This document shows positions 11,100 to 41,542 of a stretch of DNA of 64,000 nucleotides, piece by piece (within the stretch, counting starts at the first letter, position 1; each line of letters opens with the position of its first letter). The DNA comes from Trebouxia sp. TZW2008. Taxonomy: Eukaryota > Chlorophyta > Trebouxiophyceae > Trebouxiales > Trebouxiaceae. The position numbers and the translations under genes are program-made. The notes under the pieces are model-generated. The model was given only the letters and a program-made list of their open reading frames with translations, had not been told where the DNA came from and ran no database searches. The stretch spans positions 17,904 to 81,903 of the forward strand of contig BDIU01000098.1 of the NCBI GenBank assembly GCA_002118135.1. Reading direction: 5' to 3'.

Positions 11100-12249
11100 A
11101 GAGTACTGTATTGGTATATCCAGTGACAGCATTGTTTTGAAAGCGTGTGTTTCAAAACAAGGAGTTGCGTTGAAGTCAGAGTCTCCGTTATCCAAGTGTG
11201 TTTGCCACATCTAGTCCACATCCTCTTGTCAGAAGAAAAGAGTTCACACCAGCTTAAGGGTGTTGGAAAGATAGGTGTGTCATTTTGCAGTGTTTGTTGA
11301 ACACAGTGGATGCAGTTGTTTGAGGAGACAAATGCTTTTTTAATGGCAAAAGCTGATTGCAACATAATTCAATATGTCAGTGAAGCTTGATCTGAGAGTA
11401 GTCTATTGAGTGGTGTAGTGCAGCATGGTTGTGAGTGACCAGCATTGTTGGTTGAGGGTTGTGCAAACCTGTAGGGCTGTACAGGCTACATCCAGATCTT
11501 CACCCGCTTTTGTACTGCAAGCATCTGTAATGTCATTGCTGAAAGTCGAAATGTGACTTGAATGTACGCACGCATGGTGAAGGCCTTCTTTGCCTTGGAC
11601 ACAAACTGCTAGCATAATTGACAGACGTCAATGACAACTTGCGCTGTTCTATGTGCCACAGCAATGTTGCAGCAGCGCCTACAGCATGGCCACAGTTTCA
11701 ATAGTCCCCCTTTGCTCTGTGCACCGTGCTATTGGGCCAATACAATTTTGACAAATGAGTCTGGCTAATAATCAAGTCACAAGCGCATGCTGCATGCTGC
11801 TTTATGCATGAACCATCAGGAGGTGCAGTATGCATAGCCCGCAAAATCTGCCTGTCGGATCAGTCGGGTCTTTAAAATGTCAATTTGACCGTGGACCCCT
11901 TGTAAATTGGGTGTAATTGGGTCTAACCTAATTTTTCAAAATGCCTGTTTTCTCAAAACTGCTTGCTTCTTCTGCCACGCACGTTTGTACGTTTGCTTGT
12001 TGATCAAGAGCGATCGTTGCGGTCAACGATCGAACGGCCGGCCGCAGGCTGCTGCTCGAGATATCTGCCGGCAGGGCAAATACGAACTGCCGCACGCTGC
12101 TCGGTCAGTCCGGATCCAAAGGCGTCTGCTTCTGTGATATGAACGCGTCTAGACAGGTAACGACCGACGAAGTCAATCGCATGTTCGCATACTAGTAGTG
12201 CAGAAAGTTTTGAAACATTGACGTGCTGTAGACAAGGCAGACAGCGAAG
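11100..12249. other. Intergenic region and DDM1 promoter
   Basis: No gene is supported from 11100 to about 11990. TGTAA-like sequences occur near 11526 and 11900 and could serve 3'-end formation of the YqaJ gene. From about 12000 to 12200 the sequence becomes CpG-rich and dense in palindromic hexamers, consistent with the promoter and 5' leader of the DDM1 gene whose ATG is at 12250. Confidence 0.5.
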
Positions 12250-18972
<6,723 letters not shown>

Positions 18973-19666
18973 TGCATTGCAGCGCCCTACGCCTGTTTTT
19001 TGAATTGTGTCGTTCTCTTGTTGAGTTGTGTCGTCGGTGCTTTTCACAGAGGCTCAGGTTGTTTACAGGTTTGCAGTTGACACCCTAGGTACAACACAGC
19101 ATCTGTACAGATTCTTACCATTGTTTGCATTCCTTAGGTACTGCTGCTAGCTGAGCTGTGTGTGCAGACTTCTCCATGCGCATTAGTCACGTGCACACTG
19201 GCAAGCTCGAAACATTTGATCCCTGATCACAAGCTGCGTACCACCTCGTGGCGGAAGTTGTTACTGTGACATGACATATGTGTAGAATTAGCATGCTTCT
19301 CACTTCAGCTTCTACAACTCATCATACATCATGCAGCCCAAGCTTTGCAATCATGCACAAAACGCATAAGGCTGTGAGCACGTAGGAAGTGAGGTGCATT
19401 TCCAAATTAAACATGTACATATTGGCTGAAGACAGAGCTGAATGCTGCAAACAAAAGAAAGATGGTGGTAACAGTTGCTATGAGATTACACAGAATCATT
19501 CAATGCTGAACATGCGATTGGTCGTAGACTGTGGTAGCAATATCACTGTTGACGGAAGTCAAGCTGCTGTAGAACTTGAGTCAAACCAGCATGGGTGACA
19601 GCTGTTGTCATGAGCTGTGGCGGTCCATAGCATGCTTTTGGCCTGTGCAACACCACACAAATGTGT
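18973..19666. other. Convergent intergenic region
   Basis: About 700 bases between the DDM1 stop and the minus-strand GILT stop. No gene is supported. TTACA at 19486-19490, which reads TGTAA on the minus strand, is a possible polyadenylation signal for the GILT gene. Confidence 0.45.
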
Positions 19667-20748
19667 TCAATGACAATGTGACAAGGCAATGCCCTCAAAG
19701 GGTATCAGCTTGTCGCATGTGTTGGTACAAATGCGTTCCCACCTGACACCAAGGTAAGCAGCGCATATGAAAGTCTGCAGCTGGTCTAATGCGCCGCCTA
19801 CTGTGATGCCATTGACAGTCACCCAGGGAACATAAGTGTGGGGGGGTGTCAAACTGGCTGTCTCTTCAGCTGCCTGCTTCTGGAGATCATCTGCCATCTG
19901 CCCTGCAACACCCCAGAGCCTCAGACTTGAGCACATCAACACAATCAAAACAGCACATTGGAAAGCATCAGCCAAAGGAGCTCTGTGAGGCAAGTCCCAG
20001 ACTGACTAGACTCTTTGACAGCACCAGCGCTGATATCGTGAATGCATGCAGAAAAGCTGGAGCAGCTAGCTTGAAAGCCAGGTGTGTGCTGCATGAGCTG
20101 CCTGCACAAGCTGGAAGGATGGTACCAGATGAGCAGTTTTGGATCGCTGCATAGTCAATGCCTGCATCTTTTGCGCATGGCTCTGCTGGCTCTAAGGGGT
20201 GAATCTTGCCAGGCCCAGGTGTTTCCAGACATTTGGCAAATGGAAACCAGACTCGCTGGTTGGGATTCAGGTGAATTGCGCAGCTCAGAATGCGATTCAG
20301 CTCACACTCCTGCTGACCGTGTTGGCAGATAATGCCATCCTGTGTGTGGTCAGTCACGGAATTTTCCAGATACTGACAAAGCAGTATTCAAGGCTGGAGT
20401 TTGCTTTCGATGTCTTGCCTTGGTCTGCTTTGCATTGCCATATGGAATGTATCGAAAATGTGTGATGTTCATGACGCCATTGTCATATATTCTTGCAGCC
20501 GTCGTGTCCAGAAATCTCGCACAATATGGGCAAAGGGATTCACCTGCATGCCAAACAGGTTGAAAACAACAGGATGGTTGAGCTTTCACAACTGCTAAGC
20601 ATACACGCCCACCGTAGAAATTGACTTGCACCAGTGGTGCTGGTGGATCTGTCTTCGCTGCGTCGTGCTGCTCGGCCAGGCACGTACAAGCTGCAAGAGT
20701 GATCAGTAGTAGCAAGAACTTCTCGCTGCAAGCTGTGTACATGCGCAT
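19667..20748 (-). CDS. GILT-type (gamma-interferon-inducible lysosomal thiol reductase) protein
   Basis: Four minus-strand exons, 20613-20748, 20419-20543, 20126-20339 and 19667-19902, give 236 residues. A hydrophobic signal peptide (about residues 8-25) precedes VNFYGESLCPYCARF with the redox CxxC at Cys50/Cys53, then HFRYIPYGNAK, the GILT signature CQHGQQECELN (from about residue 92), and near the end PHTYVPWVTVNG. GILT enzymes reduce disulfides in the secretory or vacuolar system. All three structural hallmarks are present, so the family is secure; the substrate in an alga is unknown. The second intron begins with GC rather than GT (donor AAG then GCAAGA), and that choice is forced by the phase of the CQHG exon. 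The gene is divergent from the plus-strand ORF at 21007, with 258 bp between the start codons. Confidence 0.92.
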
Positions 20749-21006
20749 GTCACTGGTTCAACTGCAAGTCTCAGACTGTTTGTAGATAGTCGCAGGCCCT
20801 CACAAGCTTTGCACCCGATTTATGCAAGCGCGTAATTGCAGGCAATGTCCAAGCACACAGGTCAAAGGGTTTCGGAAGAATTGCATGCGCATGCGAGCTG
20901 GGCGAGAAACATGACTTTTACTGCGATCGCACTCGCGTCCTGTATGCATCCAACGAGCGTTTTGTTCGCAACGATTGGGCGTGATCGTGTGTGACTTGCA
21001 CGACTT
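20749..21006. promoter_or_regulatory. Compact divergent promoter, GILT / ELM2-like ORF
   Basis: Only 258 bp separate the two start codons, and the half nearer the plus-strand ORF is CpG-rich. Both genes must be initiated from here unless one has a distant leader exon. No recognisable factor site is claimed. Confidence 0.55.
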
Positions 21007-21315
21007 ATGTCTGAAAAGGTTTCGCGCACTGATTGCGGATTTTCGGAACAAACACAGCAAGCCGGCAAAGGCCCGAGTGATCACGATCACGGTACAAGCA
21101 AGCGTCCTGCTGATAGCGAGATCGATTCCGACGCCGGCAACGAGAAGCGTCCTAGGGCAGCCCCGTCCATCATACTCAACAACGCACCTCCTAGGACTAC
21201 CCGCGTGGGACCGCAATATCAGGCTGTGGTGCCTCCGTGGCCGCCCGTGTCTCAATTCAAGCCCACAAAGCTCCAGAAACCAGACGTACCTGACAGCAAC
21301 ACAAGCAAGCCCTGA
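21007..21315 (+). CDS. Small ELM2-motif-like protein; candidate first cistron of a dicistronic mRNA
   Basis: A single-exon ORF of 102 residues. It is basic and hydrophilic and contains RVGPQYQAVVPPWPP near residue 68, which resembles the start of the ELM2 motif (RVGxxYQAxIP) found in chromatin co-repressor proteins; the rest of an ELM2 domain is missing. The stop lies 55 nt before the ATG of the FAN-type gene. I see no other ATG in any frame between 21007 and 21371. The ORF1 start context is poor (C at -3, T at +4) while the downstream ATG has G at -3. This fits a leaky-scanning two-ORF transcript. Alternatively it is a regulatory upstream ORF, or a separate short gene. Confidence 0.55.
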   Translation: MSEKVSRTDCGFSEQTQQAGKGPSDHDHGTSKRPADSEIDSDAGNEKRPRAAPSIILNNAPPRTTRVGPQYQAVVPPWPPVSQFKPTKLQKPDVPDSNTSKP

Positions 21316-21370
21316 GCAGTGATCACATCTGCTGCAGTGAGCGTGCCAGATCGCTGGTTAAACGCAAGCC

Positions 21371-34375
<13,005 letters not shown>

Positions 34376-34893
34376 CACTCTGAGGGCTTGTCTGCACCCC
34401 TCCCTACATTTCAGACGAACTTCCTCCGTATGCAGCTTTGGGGTCCTGCATCCAGACTGTTGCCGCTGAAATCATTGCAATGTTTTACCACAAGGCATCG
34501 ATGCAACACTTTCTGCGCAGCACTTTCTGCCTGTATTCTACCAGACCCTTTCACTGAGTTGTCCACCACGTCATACTGCATAGCCGGATTTTGCATTTGT
34601 TTGTTGCTCAACAGTGCGCTAAGAGCCTCAGCATGAAGGGCTGTGCGACCCAATGTGTCTTTGACCTAACAGCAACATTAGCTTCAGATTCCGCTGTTGC
34701 CGATCTCTGCAAGCACTCGAAGGCGCATTGACAAGCGAATTAGTTGCCGCTGACGTCAATCCAGTTGGCGGGTTGGCTTGCAATGTTGCAGAAGCTTGTG
34801 GCAAAGGTGATCTGAAGTAAGAGCTAGCGTGTTCCGACCTGCGGTGACGCCTTTGTAAGCGATCCAGACTGAATACCGGAGGCTTGTGGCGTC
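34376..34893. promoter_or_regulatory. FAN 3' end and ARP4 promoter
   Basis: No gene is supported between the FAN stop and the ARP4 start. From about 34680 to 34890 CpG becomes frequent, as at other gene starts in the window, so the ARP4 promoter and leader probably lie there. Confidence 0.5.
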
Positions 34894-37800
34894 ATGTACG
34901 GCGGAGGTAGGTCTGAGATTTCTTGCAAAGGGCGCTCAGGCGCTGGAATTCCGTTATGCAGCAAATACGCTGCTCTGCAGACGAGGTCAACGCCGTTGTG
35001 GTGGACGTGGGATCACACACGGTTAAGGCTGGCTTCGCCGGGGAAGATACCCCGAAGGCCTTGTTTCCATCGGTACGGCGTTTCTGCAGTGTGGACAGCA
35101 CTGTGCGCCAGCTTTCTTGAGTCACCTGGCAAATTAATGCATGCTTGTGTGTCAGGTGTTAGGCCTGGTGCCAAATGACAGAGCTAATGGCGCAAGCCCA
35201 ATGGACACTGATGGTGCAACTCCCAACAAGCGCAGGCGCACCAGCAACCATGTGTACACTGGCACCTCTGACGTCAACTACAGGCGGGAACACATGGAGG
35301 TCAGCAGCTGCCCTTCCATGTGCTTGTAAAACGTATCACCAGCAATTTATGTAGTTTGAGCCAGGCAGTCATCATATGAATGCAGTGATCTGCCTGCCCA
35401 AGTGACATGACTGGTCATATGTGTGTGCAGGTAGAAGGAGCACTGCATAATGGCCTATATCAAGACATGGACATTGTGCAAGAGCTCTGGGAACACGCTT
35501 TCAAGTAAGCTCCTCACAGGTCACTCTCAAATTCATGTATAGTGCCTTTCATGCATCTTGTTTGCAAGCTCCAGGTGCAGCTGCAGCATCAAAGATCGGC
35601 ATCCAGTGATGCACAGGCTCTTCTGAAGGCATCAAACTAGCAACATACAGCTGCTGCTGCCCATCGTACTTGGCAGCAGTAGTCCATGCACACGCAACAG
35701 CTGTGATTTGATTCTGCAGTCATGATTTGACCTTTACCTATGCAAGACCAGACTTTGCAAACCATCAAGCAGAAGACATGCAAACAAACTCTGCTGTAAC
35801 ATGCTCAGGGACCGCCTTGTCATAGACCCAAAAGAACACCCGATTCTGTTTGCTGAGCCCACATTCAACACGAAGGCTATGCGGGAGCAGATGGTGCAGA
35901 CCATATTTGAGCAGCATGGCTGCCCAGCCATTTTCCTGGCCAAGAACGCTGTGCTCAGTTCCTTTGCCACAGGCAGACAAACTTCTCTGGTGGTGGACAC
36001 TGGTCATGAAGGTGCTGTAGGTGGGCATCTTTACTTCTCGCTTAATTGATCTTGTAATGGATCTGTGACAATTTGACATGCAGTTTCTACTTAGCTTGAC
36101 GTCACTGCAATACACACATCCTGGCGCAGAACGCAGAGCTGAGTTCCTTTGCTACAGATAGGCAGACCCCCTTAGTTGCCGATGCAGTTGATGAGGTGAA
36201 CGTCACTAGTCCTCGCTTACATTAGTCTTGTGATCGATTGTCTTTAAACATTTGACGTGCCATTTGTGTTCAGCTTGACACCGCTGTAATACACACATTC
36301 TGGCCAAGAATGCTGTGGTGGATTCCTTTGCTGCTGCAAGGCAAACCTCTCTAGTAGTGGACACAGGTCATGAAGGCGCGGCAGATAAGCATCAGTGCTT
36401 TTTGTTTACAACACTCCTGCTTCAAGAATGCCTGAATGTGAGTCAAAAGTTGACACACATATTTGTTCAGCTTGACTTTGTTACAAATCACTCTTTGGAG
36501 CAAAGCTGGTAACGTTAATAGAGGTGGGGATCACTCAAATAGGAATCAGCTGCCAATCCTACACATCCTGCGTCTGCCTAAAAAATCAAATGAGCAGCTT
36601 TTCAATGGCAAGCTTGAGCTGCTGAATCTGGCTCTTCAGTTGGCTGCCTTCATTAGTGGTCACTGAGCATGAAATGACCTGCACACACCATTGCACAATC
36701 ACAAAACTAGTCAGCTTCATGCCTGTCCTGCTACATCAGGCCTTTGCTGCCGTGCTGTTGATGTCAATGCGTGATGTGTTACAAGTCTTACCGGCCGAGA
36801 GACGCCACAGGCTCTACCCAAGGCAGCCTTGGAAGGCACAAATACATAAGGTACATTCTGCACCACACAGCAAGGGTCAGAAATTGAAGCAAACAAGAAC
36901 ATTCCAGTGTTGCAGCATGTTGTGTGTCAAGCCTGGTGTGCTTACCTTGTCCTCAGCAAGCAGTGGCAGGTGCAGCAGAATCTCGATAGGTTCTGTGTCA
37001 GCAGCCATAACCACAAACTCGGAGATACCACGGTTCAGTGTCTTGGTAGCTGCACGGACAATTTGGGCGTCAGCAATGGATGTCCGTGAAGCTCACAGTG
37101 AGCTAAGGGAGCAGCTGCCATACATGCAGACGTTCACCTTCATTTGCTCCCTTGCGCAGCTGCTTGTAGTTTGCGGCTTGCTGGACTATGTCCAAGATAG
37201 TATTTGTGAGCTGCAAGAGCACAAGTTCCGTGAGCACGCGCTTTCCGCTTGGTGTACATGGTAAGTGGTAGCAGAAACGGTCTTACCGTAGCGTCGGCCA
37301 ATGGGTATGCCTTGGGGTTCACAGCCTCAGCCATCTGGATCACAGGCCGATCACTACCCACAGCTAGGGCTAGCGATATGTCGGGAGCTGACTTGCGCCA
37401 ACAGCTTTCCGGTTCGAGCGATTGCCTGCGGCTGCAGAGCTTCGTTCGTCTCCTGTAACGCACATGACTAAGCTGTAGTCATCGGGTTTTGGCCATGCGA
37501 TTTTGTTGCAACTCCTAGAAGTCATTGCCTTGCAAAGCAATTTTGCTGTTTTTTTGGGGTGTTTCCTATGTCATAGGTTGCCTTGACCTGAGTGCCGCAT
37601 AGGCATTCCCCCTGAGCGGCCCACGTGATCATTGATGATTGAGGCTAAAGCATGTAAAATTCGTCTTCTCACTTGGTGTGATTGGCTGCAGTGTGTGCTG
37701 TCCATGATGGATACGTGCTTCAAAAATCCATCTCCAGGTCACCTTTGGGCGGCAGCTTGCTTTCAAAATGCATGCTGAAGGTGGCAGAATCTATACTGGC

Positions 37801-40800
37801 TGAGAAGAACTTCACAATCCGGCCCCGCTACTCCATTAAGCGCACTGAGCGCCAACCTGGCGTTTTTGAGGTGAGCTGCTACTGTTGTGCATAGTTTGAA
37901 GTGGCTAAGCATGTCAAGCGCATAGCATGGAATACTTGCGCTGGGTTCAGGGCTGCCTCTGCACAGAAAAGCTCCTGTAGTGATGCCCTCACTCACTTTT
38001 TGTCGTTTCGCCCTCATCTGAAGGCAGTATGTCCTGTCCCTCCTTCAGGAATGCAGAGGAGAACTTTCATCACTGCTGAAGATTGTATGCATTTGCGGCA
38101 TCTGCTGAGATGTGCCTCCTGGCGTTTTTTGCTTGCTGTCATACATGGAGCAGTGCGGTCTCTTGCATCATTGATGGCATCTGATGAGTGCAGATCACAT
38201 ATGTGCTGCATGTGCCATGCAGGTGCTTAGCAGCAATACCACAGCTAGCTTCAAGCAGTATCATATGAATCTCAGTGCAGCAGATGTTTGGCAGATGCAC
38301 GTTATATACCTGCTGCTTTGTGTATCACGCAGGTGCATGAAGTAGATAGCAGCAACACCACAGCTAGCTTCAAGCAGTATCATGTGGACCAGATTGCAGC
38401 AGACATGAAGGACAGTATCTGTAGAGTGTCAGACACACCCTTTGATGAGCAGGAGAATGCCAACATCCCCACTGTCAGCTACGAGGTCAGCATGCATTAC
38501 TCACATCACACTACCTTGCATAGTTCCTTGCCAACATTGATAGACCCAGCATACAACTCCATTGTACAGTTGCTTTCTGAGATTGACAGAAATTGGAATA
38601 CATAGCTGTGACTGCCCATGCACATTTCAAAGTATGCATCTGACACATCACACCTGAAACGTTCAGCTTGCATGATTGTGTGCCTGTCATACAGCTTATG
38701 TGATACTGCTCAATAGATCAAGCTGCTGTGGCGCCGTCAGAACATAAGCACCTGATTTTGGAATTGTTTGCAGTTGCCAGACGGGAATGAGATTCAGATA
38801 GGATCAGACCGCTTCAAGGTGCCAGAAGTGTTGTTTCAGCCGGTAAGCAGCCTCTGCATCTCCTGTTGATAGACAGACTGATCATGGTTGCTAGTGCAGC
38901 ATAACATTTGCGCTGAGCCTGCATCATTGACGGAAGTGCAGATGCAACGCATGATCCAAAAGCTTATACAATTGAACCAGTACTTCGGGCAGTATCAGTC
39001 CTTGTTGCCATGTTTTCCCAAGTGCGTTTGTTGTTGATGATGTGAAGGTGATGCGTGACTGCACATGTGCTGCAATAATATGCCCAATGAAGTTGTTACA
39101 GTCACCTGGTCATGCCTGAATATGTCATGCCCTTTACATAACGCTATTTCCAGCATTCCATCAGTCACGCAACACGTGTTTTGTGCTCAACCCTCTGCAT
39201 GGCTGCATGACACCTTGACTGCTCATATAAGCCAATTTGCTGTGTCTTTGTAGTGTCTGCTGTGTTTTACCTATATTAATGTCAATCGAGCCATTTTGTA
39301 ACTGCAGAAACTACTGTCCAGCTTCAAGGGTTTGGAGACGGTGCAAGGCTACGATGGGTCTCAGGCAGTTGCAAGCATACCAGGTAAAGCTTTCAGGATT
39401 TGTGTGCATACCTGCTGGTGCACTGCTGATCCTAGGCTGTTATGTCATGCAACCTGTCAGTATGATTTGCTGGTACAGCTTTGTGCATGCTGCCCAATAG
39501 GCATATTTTCATGCAATAGTGGCATGCTATTCCAAAGCTGTCGTGTGGTTGATACAATGCAGGCATGCAGCACTGCAGCACCTGTATCTGCACATTGTCA
39601 CACATCCTGCTGCCATGTGCAAGAAATGCAGTGACCTTCTTTGTCACATGTGCTAGTGTGCACCATTGTTGCAACGGCTGGCTGACTGTGCCAAGTGCTT
39701 GCAGAGCTTGTGCTGGATAGTGTGGGCAAATGTGATGTGGATGTCAGAAGGGACCTATACAGCGGCATCATTCTGACAGGCAAGCACCGCTCTGAAAGCT
39801 ATACCTGATTGCATTCACACCATGCTTGTATATGCTTTGTGATGCAGCCGCCTGCCATCTGCAAAGGGTACTGAAGCCCCAGGTTTTTGGTGCAAGATGC
39901 TTTTGTATGTGTCCTCTGTGATGCTGCTGACTGTCGTTTGCAAGAGGCACCAAATTCCCAGCTGTATGTTGTGCAATGTAGCCCCCATGCAAGGGCCAGC
40001 AGTTGATTTCATCTTTGCCAAAGCTGCTGCTGCCGCTGCTGCTTACCATGATGCACGATGGCTTGCAGCTAAATTGCAATTGTGATCAGCTGTTGCTGCA
40101 TGCATAGAGATTTGTGTGTCAGACAGATACTTTACTGAATAGCTTTGTCTGCTGAAGCTCTGCCTGTGCTGCAAGCGATGCTATGTAGAGACTATCAAGC
40201 AAATGCAGCAGCTGGCTTGGCAGGCATGACGTGCGTTATGCTGCATGAAATGCACACAAGCACCGGAACAATTGCTACAATTGGAATGCATTGCAGGCGG
40301 CACATCTTTGTTCACCAGCCTGAGGGAGAGACTGGAGCGCGAAGTTGGAGAGCTAGCAGCTCAGAACGCCAAAGTCAAGGTCACCTCACCGGCAAACACC
40401 ATGGAACGCCGCTTTAGTGTGTGGTTAGGTAAGCTCTTAGCTGCTGCAGCTTCCATTTGTAGGCACAGCATGAGGCCCTGCTGCCACAGCAGTCTATGCT
40501 GTGATGCCAGTTTGCTAGGTATGTGCTGTTGTGTGAGGACTTGCGCACCAGCTTGGCACAAGAGAATCAAGCAGGCCAGAGACACTTGCTTGAACCTATG
40601 TTTTTCCAGCAGTTTATGCCAGATGCAGTTGGAATGCAGTCCATGACAGCTTGTATATCCTGGGCAAAGATTGTCCATCACAGCTTTCTGCACGTTCTGG
40701 CAGCATGCCTTGAGCATTGCAGAAAGCATCGTAGCTGTGTGGAATGAGGGTTGCATTGTAATTGCAAGCTCGTGCAGTGCACAGCCTATGAAGCTCAGCA

Positions 40801-40931
40801 CATTCATGAAGTTTGTGGCCTGTGTAGGAGGGTCCATACTGGCCTCCTTAGGCAGCTTTCAGCAGATGTGGATGTCTAAACAGGAGTATGAAGAACATGG
40901 CGCAGGAATGATACACAAGAAAGCACCATAA
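34894..40931 (+). CDS. ARP4: Actin-related protein 4 (BAF53/ACTL6 type)
   Basis: Twelve exons give 440 residues, against 441 in Arabidopsis ARP4: 34894-34906, 34981-35072, 35156-35299, 35431-35504, 35809-36020, 37692-37870, 38333-38485, 38774-38842, 39308-39383, 39705-39779, 40297-40428, 40828-40931. The first exon is only 13 nt and supplies MYGG; the second continues [19 protein letters not shown]. Other landmarks are [67 protein letters not shown], and the C-terminus [22 protein letters not shown]4 is a nuclear subunit of SWI/SNF, INO80, SWR1 and NuA4 complexes. Intron 10 starts with GC (39780). Intron 5 (36021-37691) contains a whole SNU13 gene on the other strand. Confidence 0.96.
35938..36450 (+). 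repeat. Three tandem copies (about 180-bp period) of ARP4 exon 5 end plus intron
   Basis: The exon end from TGGCCAAGAACGCTGTG through TGGACACTGGTCATGAAGG is followed by intron text with CAGCTTGAC...TGTAATACACACAT-like blocks. The whole unit recurs at about 36121-36298 and 36299-36450. The third copy still reads [11 protein letters not shown]; the second is badly decayed. Only the first is attached to the upstream exon body. Confidence 0.9.
36586..37334 (-). CDS. SNU13: SNU13 / 15.5K (L7Ae family) snoRNP and U4 snRNP protein, nested in ARP4 intron 5
   Basis: Five minus-strand exons, 37287-37334, 37138-37210, 36946-37049, 36792-36857 and 36586-36678, give 127 residues, the usual length. The protein starts [15 protein letters not shown], then [74 protein letters not shown] and ends KLAIEKLLI. 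The L7Ae RNA-binding signature is intact. SNU13 binds the kink-turn of U4 snRNA and of box C/D snoRNAs in the nucleus. It is entirely inside the 1.67-kb ARP4 intron 5 on the opposite strand, with a CpG-rich stretch (about 37280-37460) upstream of its ATG that is probably its own promoter. Confidence 0.95.
38219..38415 (+). repeat. Duplicated start of ARP4 exon 7
   Basis: GCAGCAACACCACAGCTAGC and TTCAAGCAGTATCATGTG in exon 7 (from 38333) are preceded by a close copy at 38222-38290 (AGCAGCAATACCACAGCTAG, then TTCAAGCAGTATCATATG). The upstream copy carries an acceptor (GCAG at 38218-38222) but hits a stop at its start, so the downstream acceptor is used. Confidence 0.9.
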
Positions 40932-41001
40932 CTGGACACTCAGAAAATCATCTGATGAATGTGCACTGTTTGATTTACAACGCTCACATCGGATGCCACT
41001 C

Positions 41002-41006
41002 TGTAA
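41002..41006 (+). terminator. Candidate polyadenylation signal TGTAA for ARP4
   Basis: TGTAA, the usual green-algal polyadenylation signal, lies 71 nt after the ARP4 stop. A pentamer is weak evidence alone. Confidence 0.35.
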
Positions 41007-41275
41007 TGTCATGCATCAAATGCAAACAACATGCAACAGATTACTCCGAACATTTATGGAGGAGTGACACTCAATTCCATGTGGCGTGCAGTAAAATTAG
41101 CGTTGTGTGCATGCACTTCTGCATACGAGGTCGTACTTTGCTGTTCATCAGCTGTGAGGGCTGGTTTGGACATCACAAACGACAACAGCAGGCCGCCATT
41201 GCAGACAGCTGTGAGAGCAAATAGCCAATGCAGGCATGCATCGGCCTAGAACAAATGACGCTCAGGAGTATTTTA

Positions 41276-41280
41276 TTACA
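41276..41280 (-). terminator. Candidate polyadenylation signal TGTAA for the Gly/Thr-rich gene
   Basis: The plus strand TTACA reads TGTAA on the minus strand, about 260 nt after the stop of the gene at 41543-43337. Confidence 0.3.
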
Positions 41281-41542
41281 ACTGCTCACTGTACAATGTG
41301 CTGCAATCAAATTAGTCAAACGAGCTTCAGGCAAGCTCGATAGTCCAATTCAAAATCTTTCTGCACATGCTACTGTCAGAAGGCCTTCCAAAGACAATGA
41401 CCAACAAGCTTCAGTATCAACAAATTTTTTGGTTGCGACAACAAACACAAAGTTGACAGGTATCGACTGGTGTTGCAAGACCAATACTTGAAACACAAGC
41501 TTGTCTCTGCTGCACATGAAACAAATAAGGCAACGCGGCTAT

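Larger units (their letters stand above)
40932..41542. other. Convergent intergenic region, ARP4 / Gly-Thr-rich gene
   Basis: No gene is supported. The region presumably holds two 3' untranslated regions, each with a TGTAA element listed separately. Confidence 0.5.

Noticed and set aside
36299..36420. Exon-like segment reading [11 protein letters not shown] in ARP4 intron 5
   Set aside because: It is the third copy of the duplicated exon edge and would insert a second copy of the motif.
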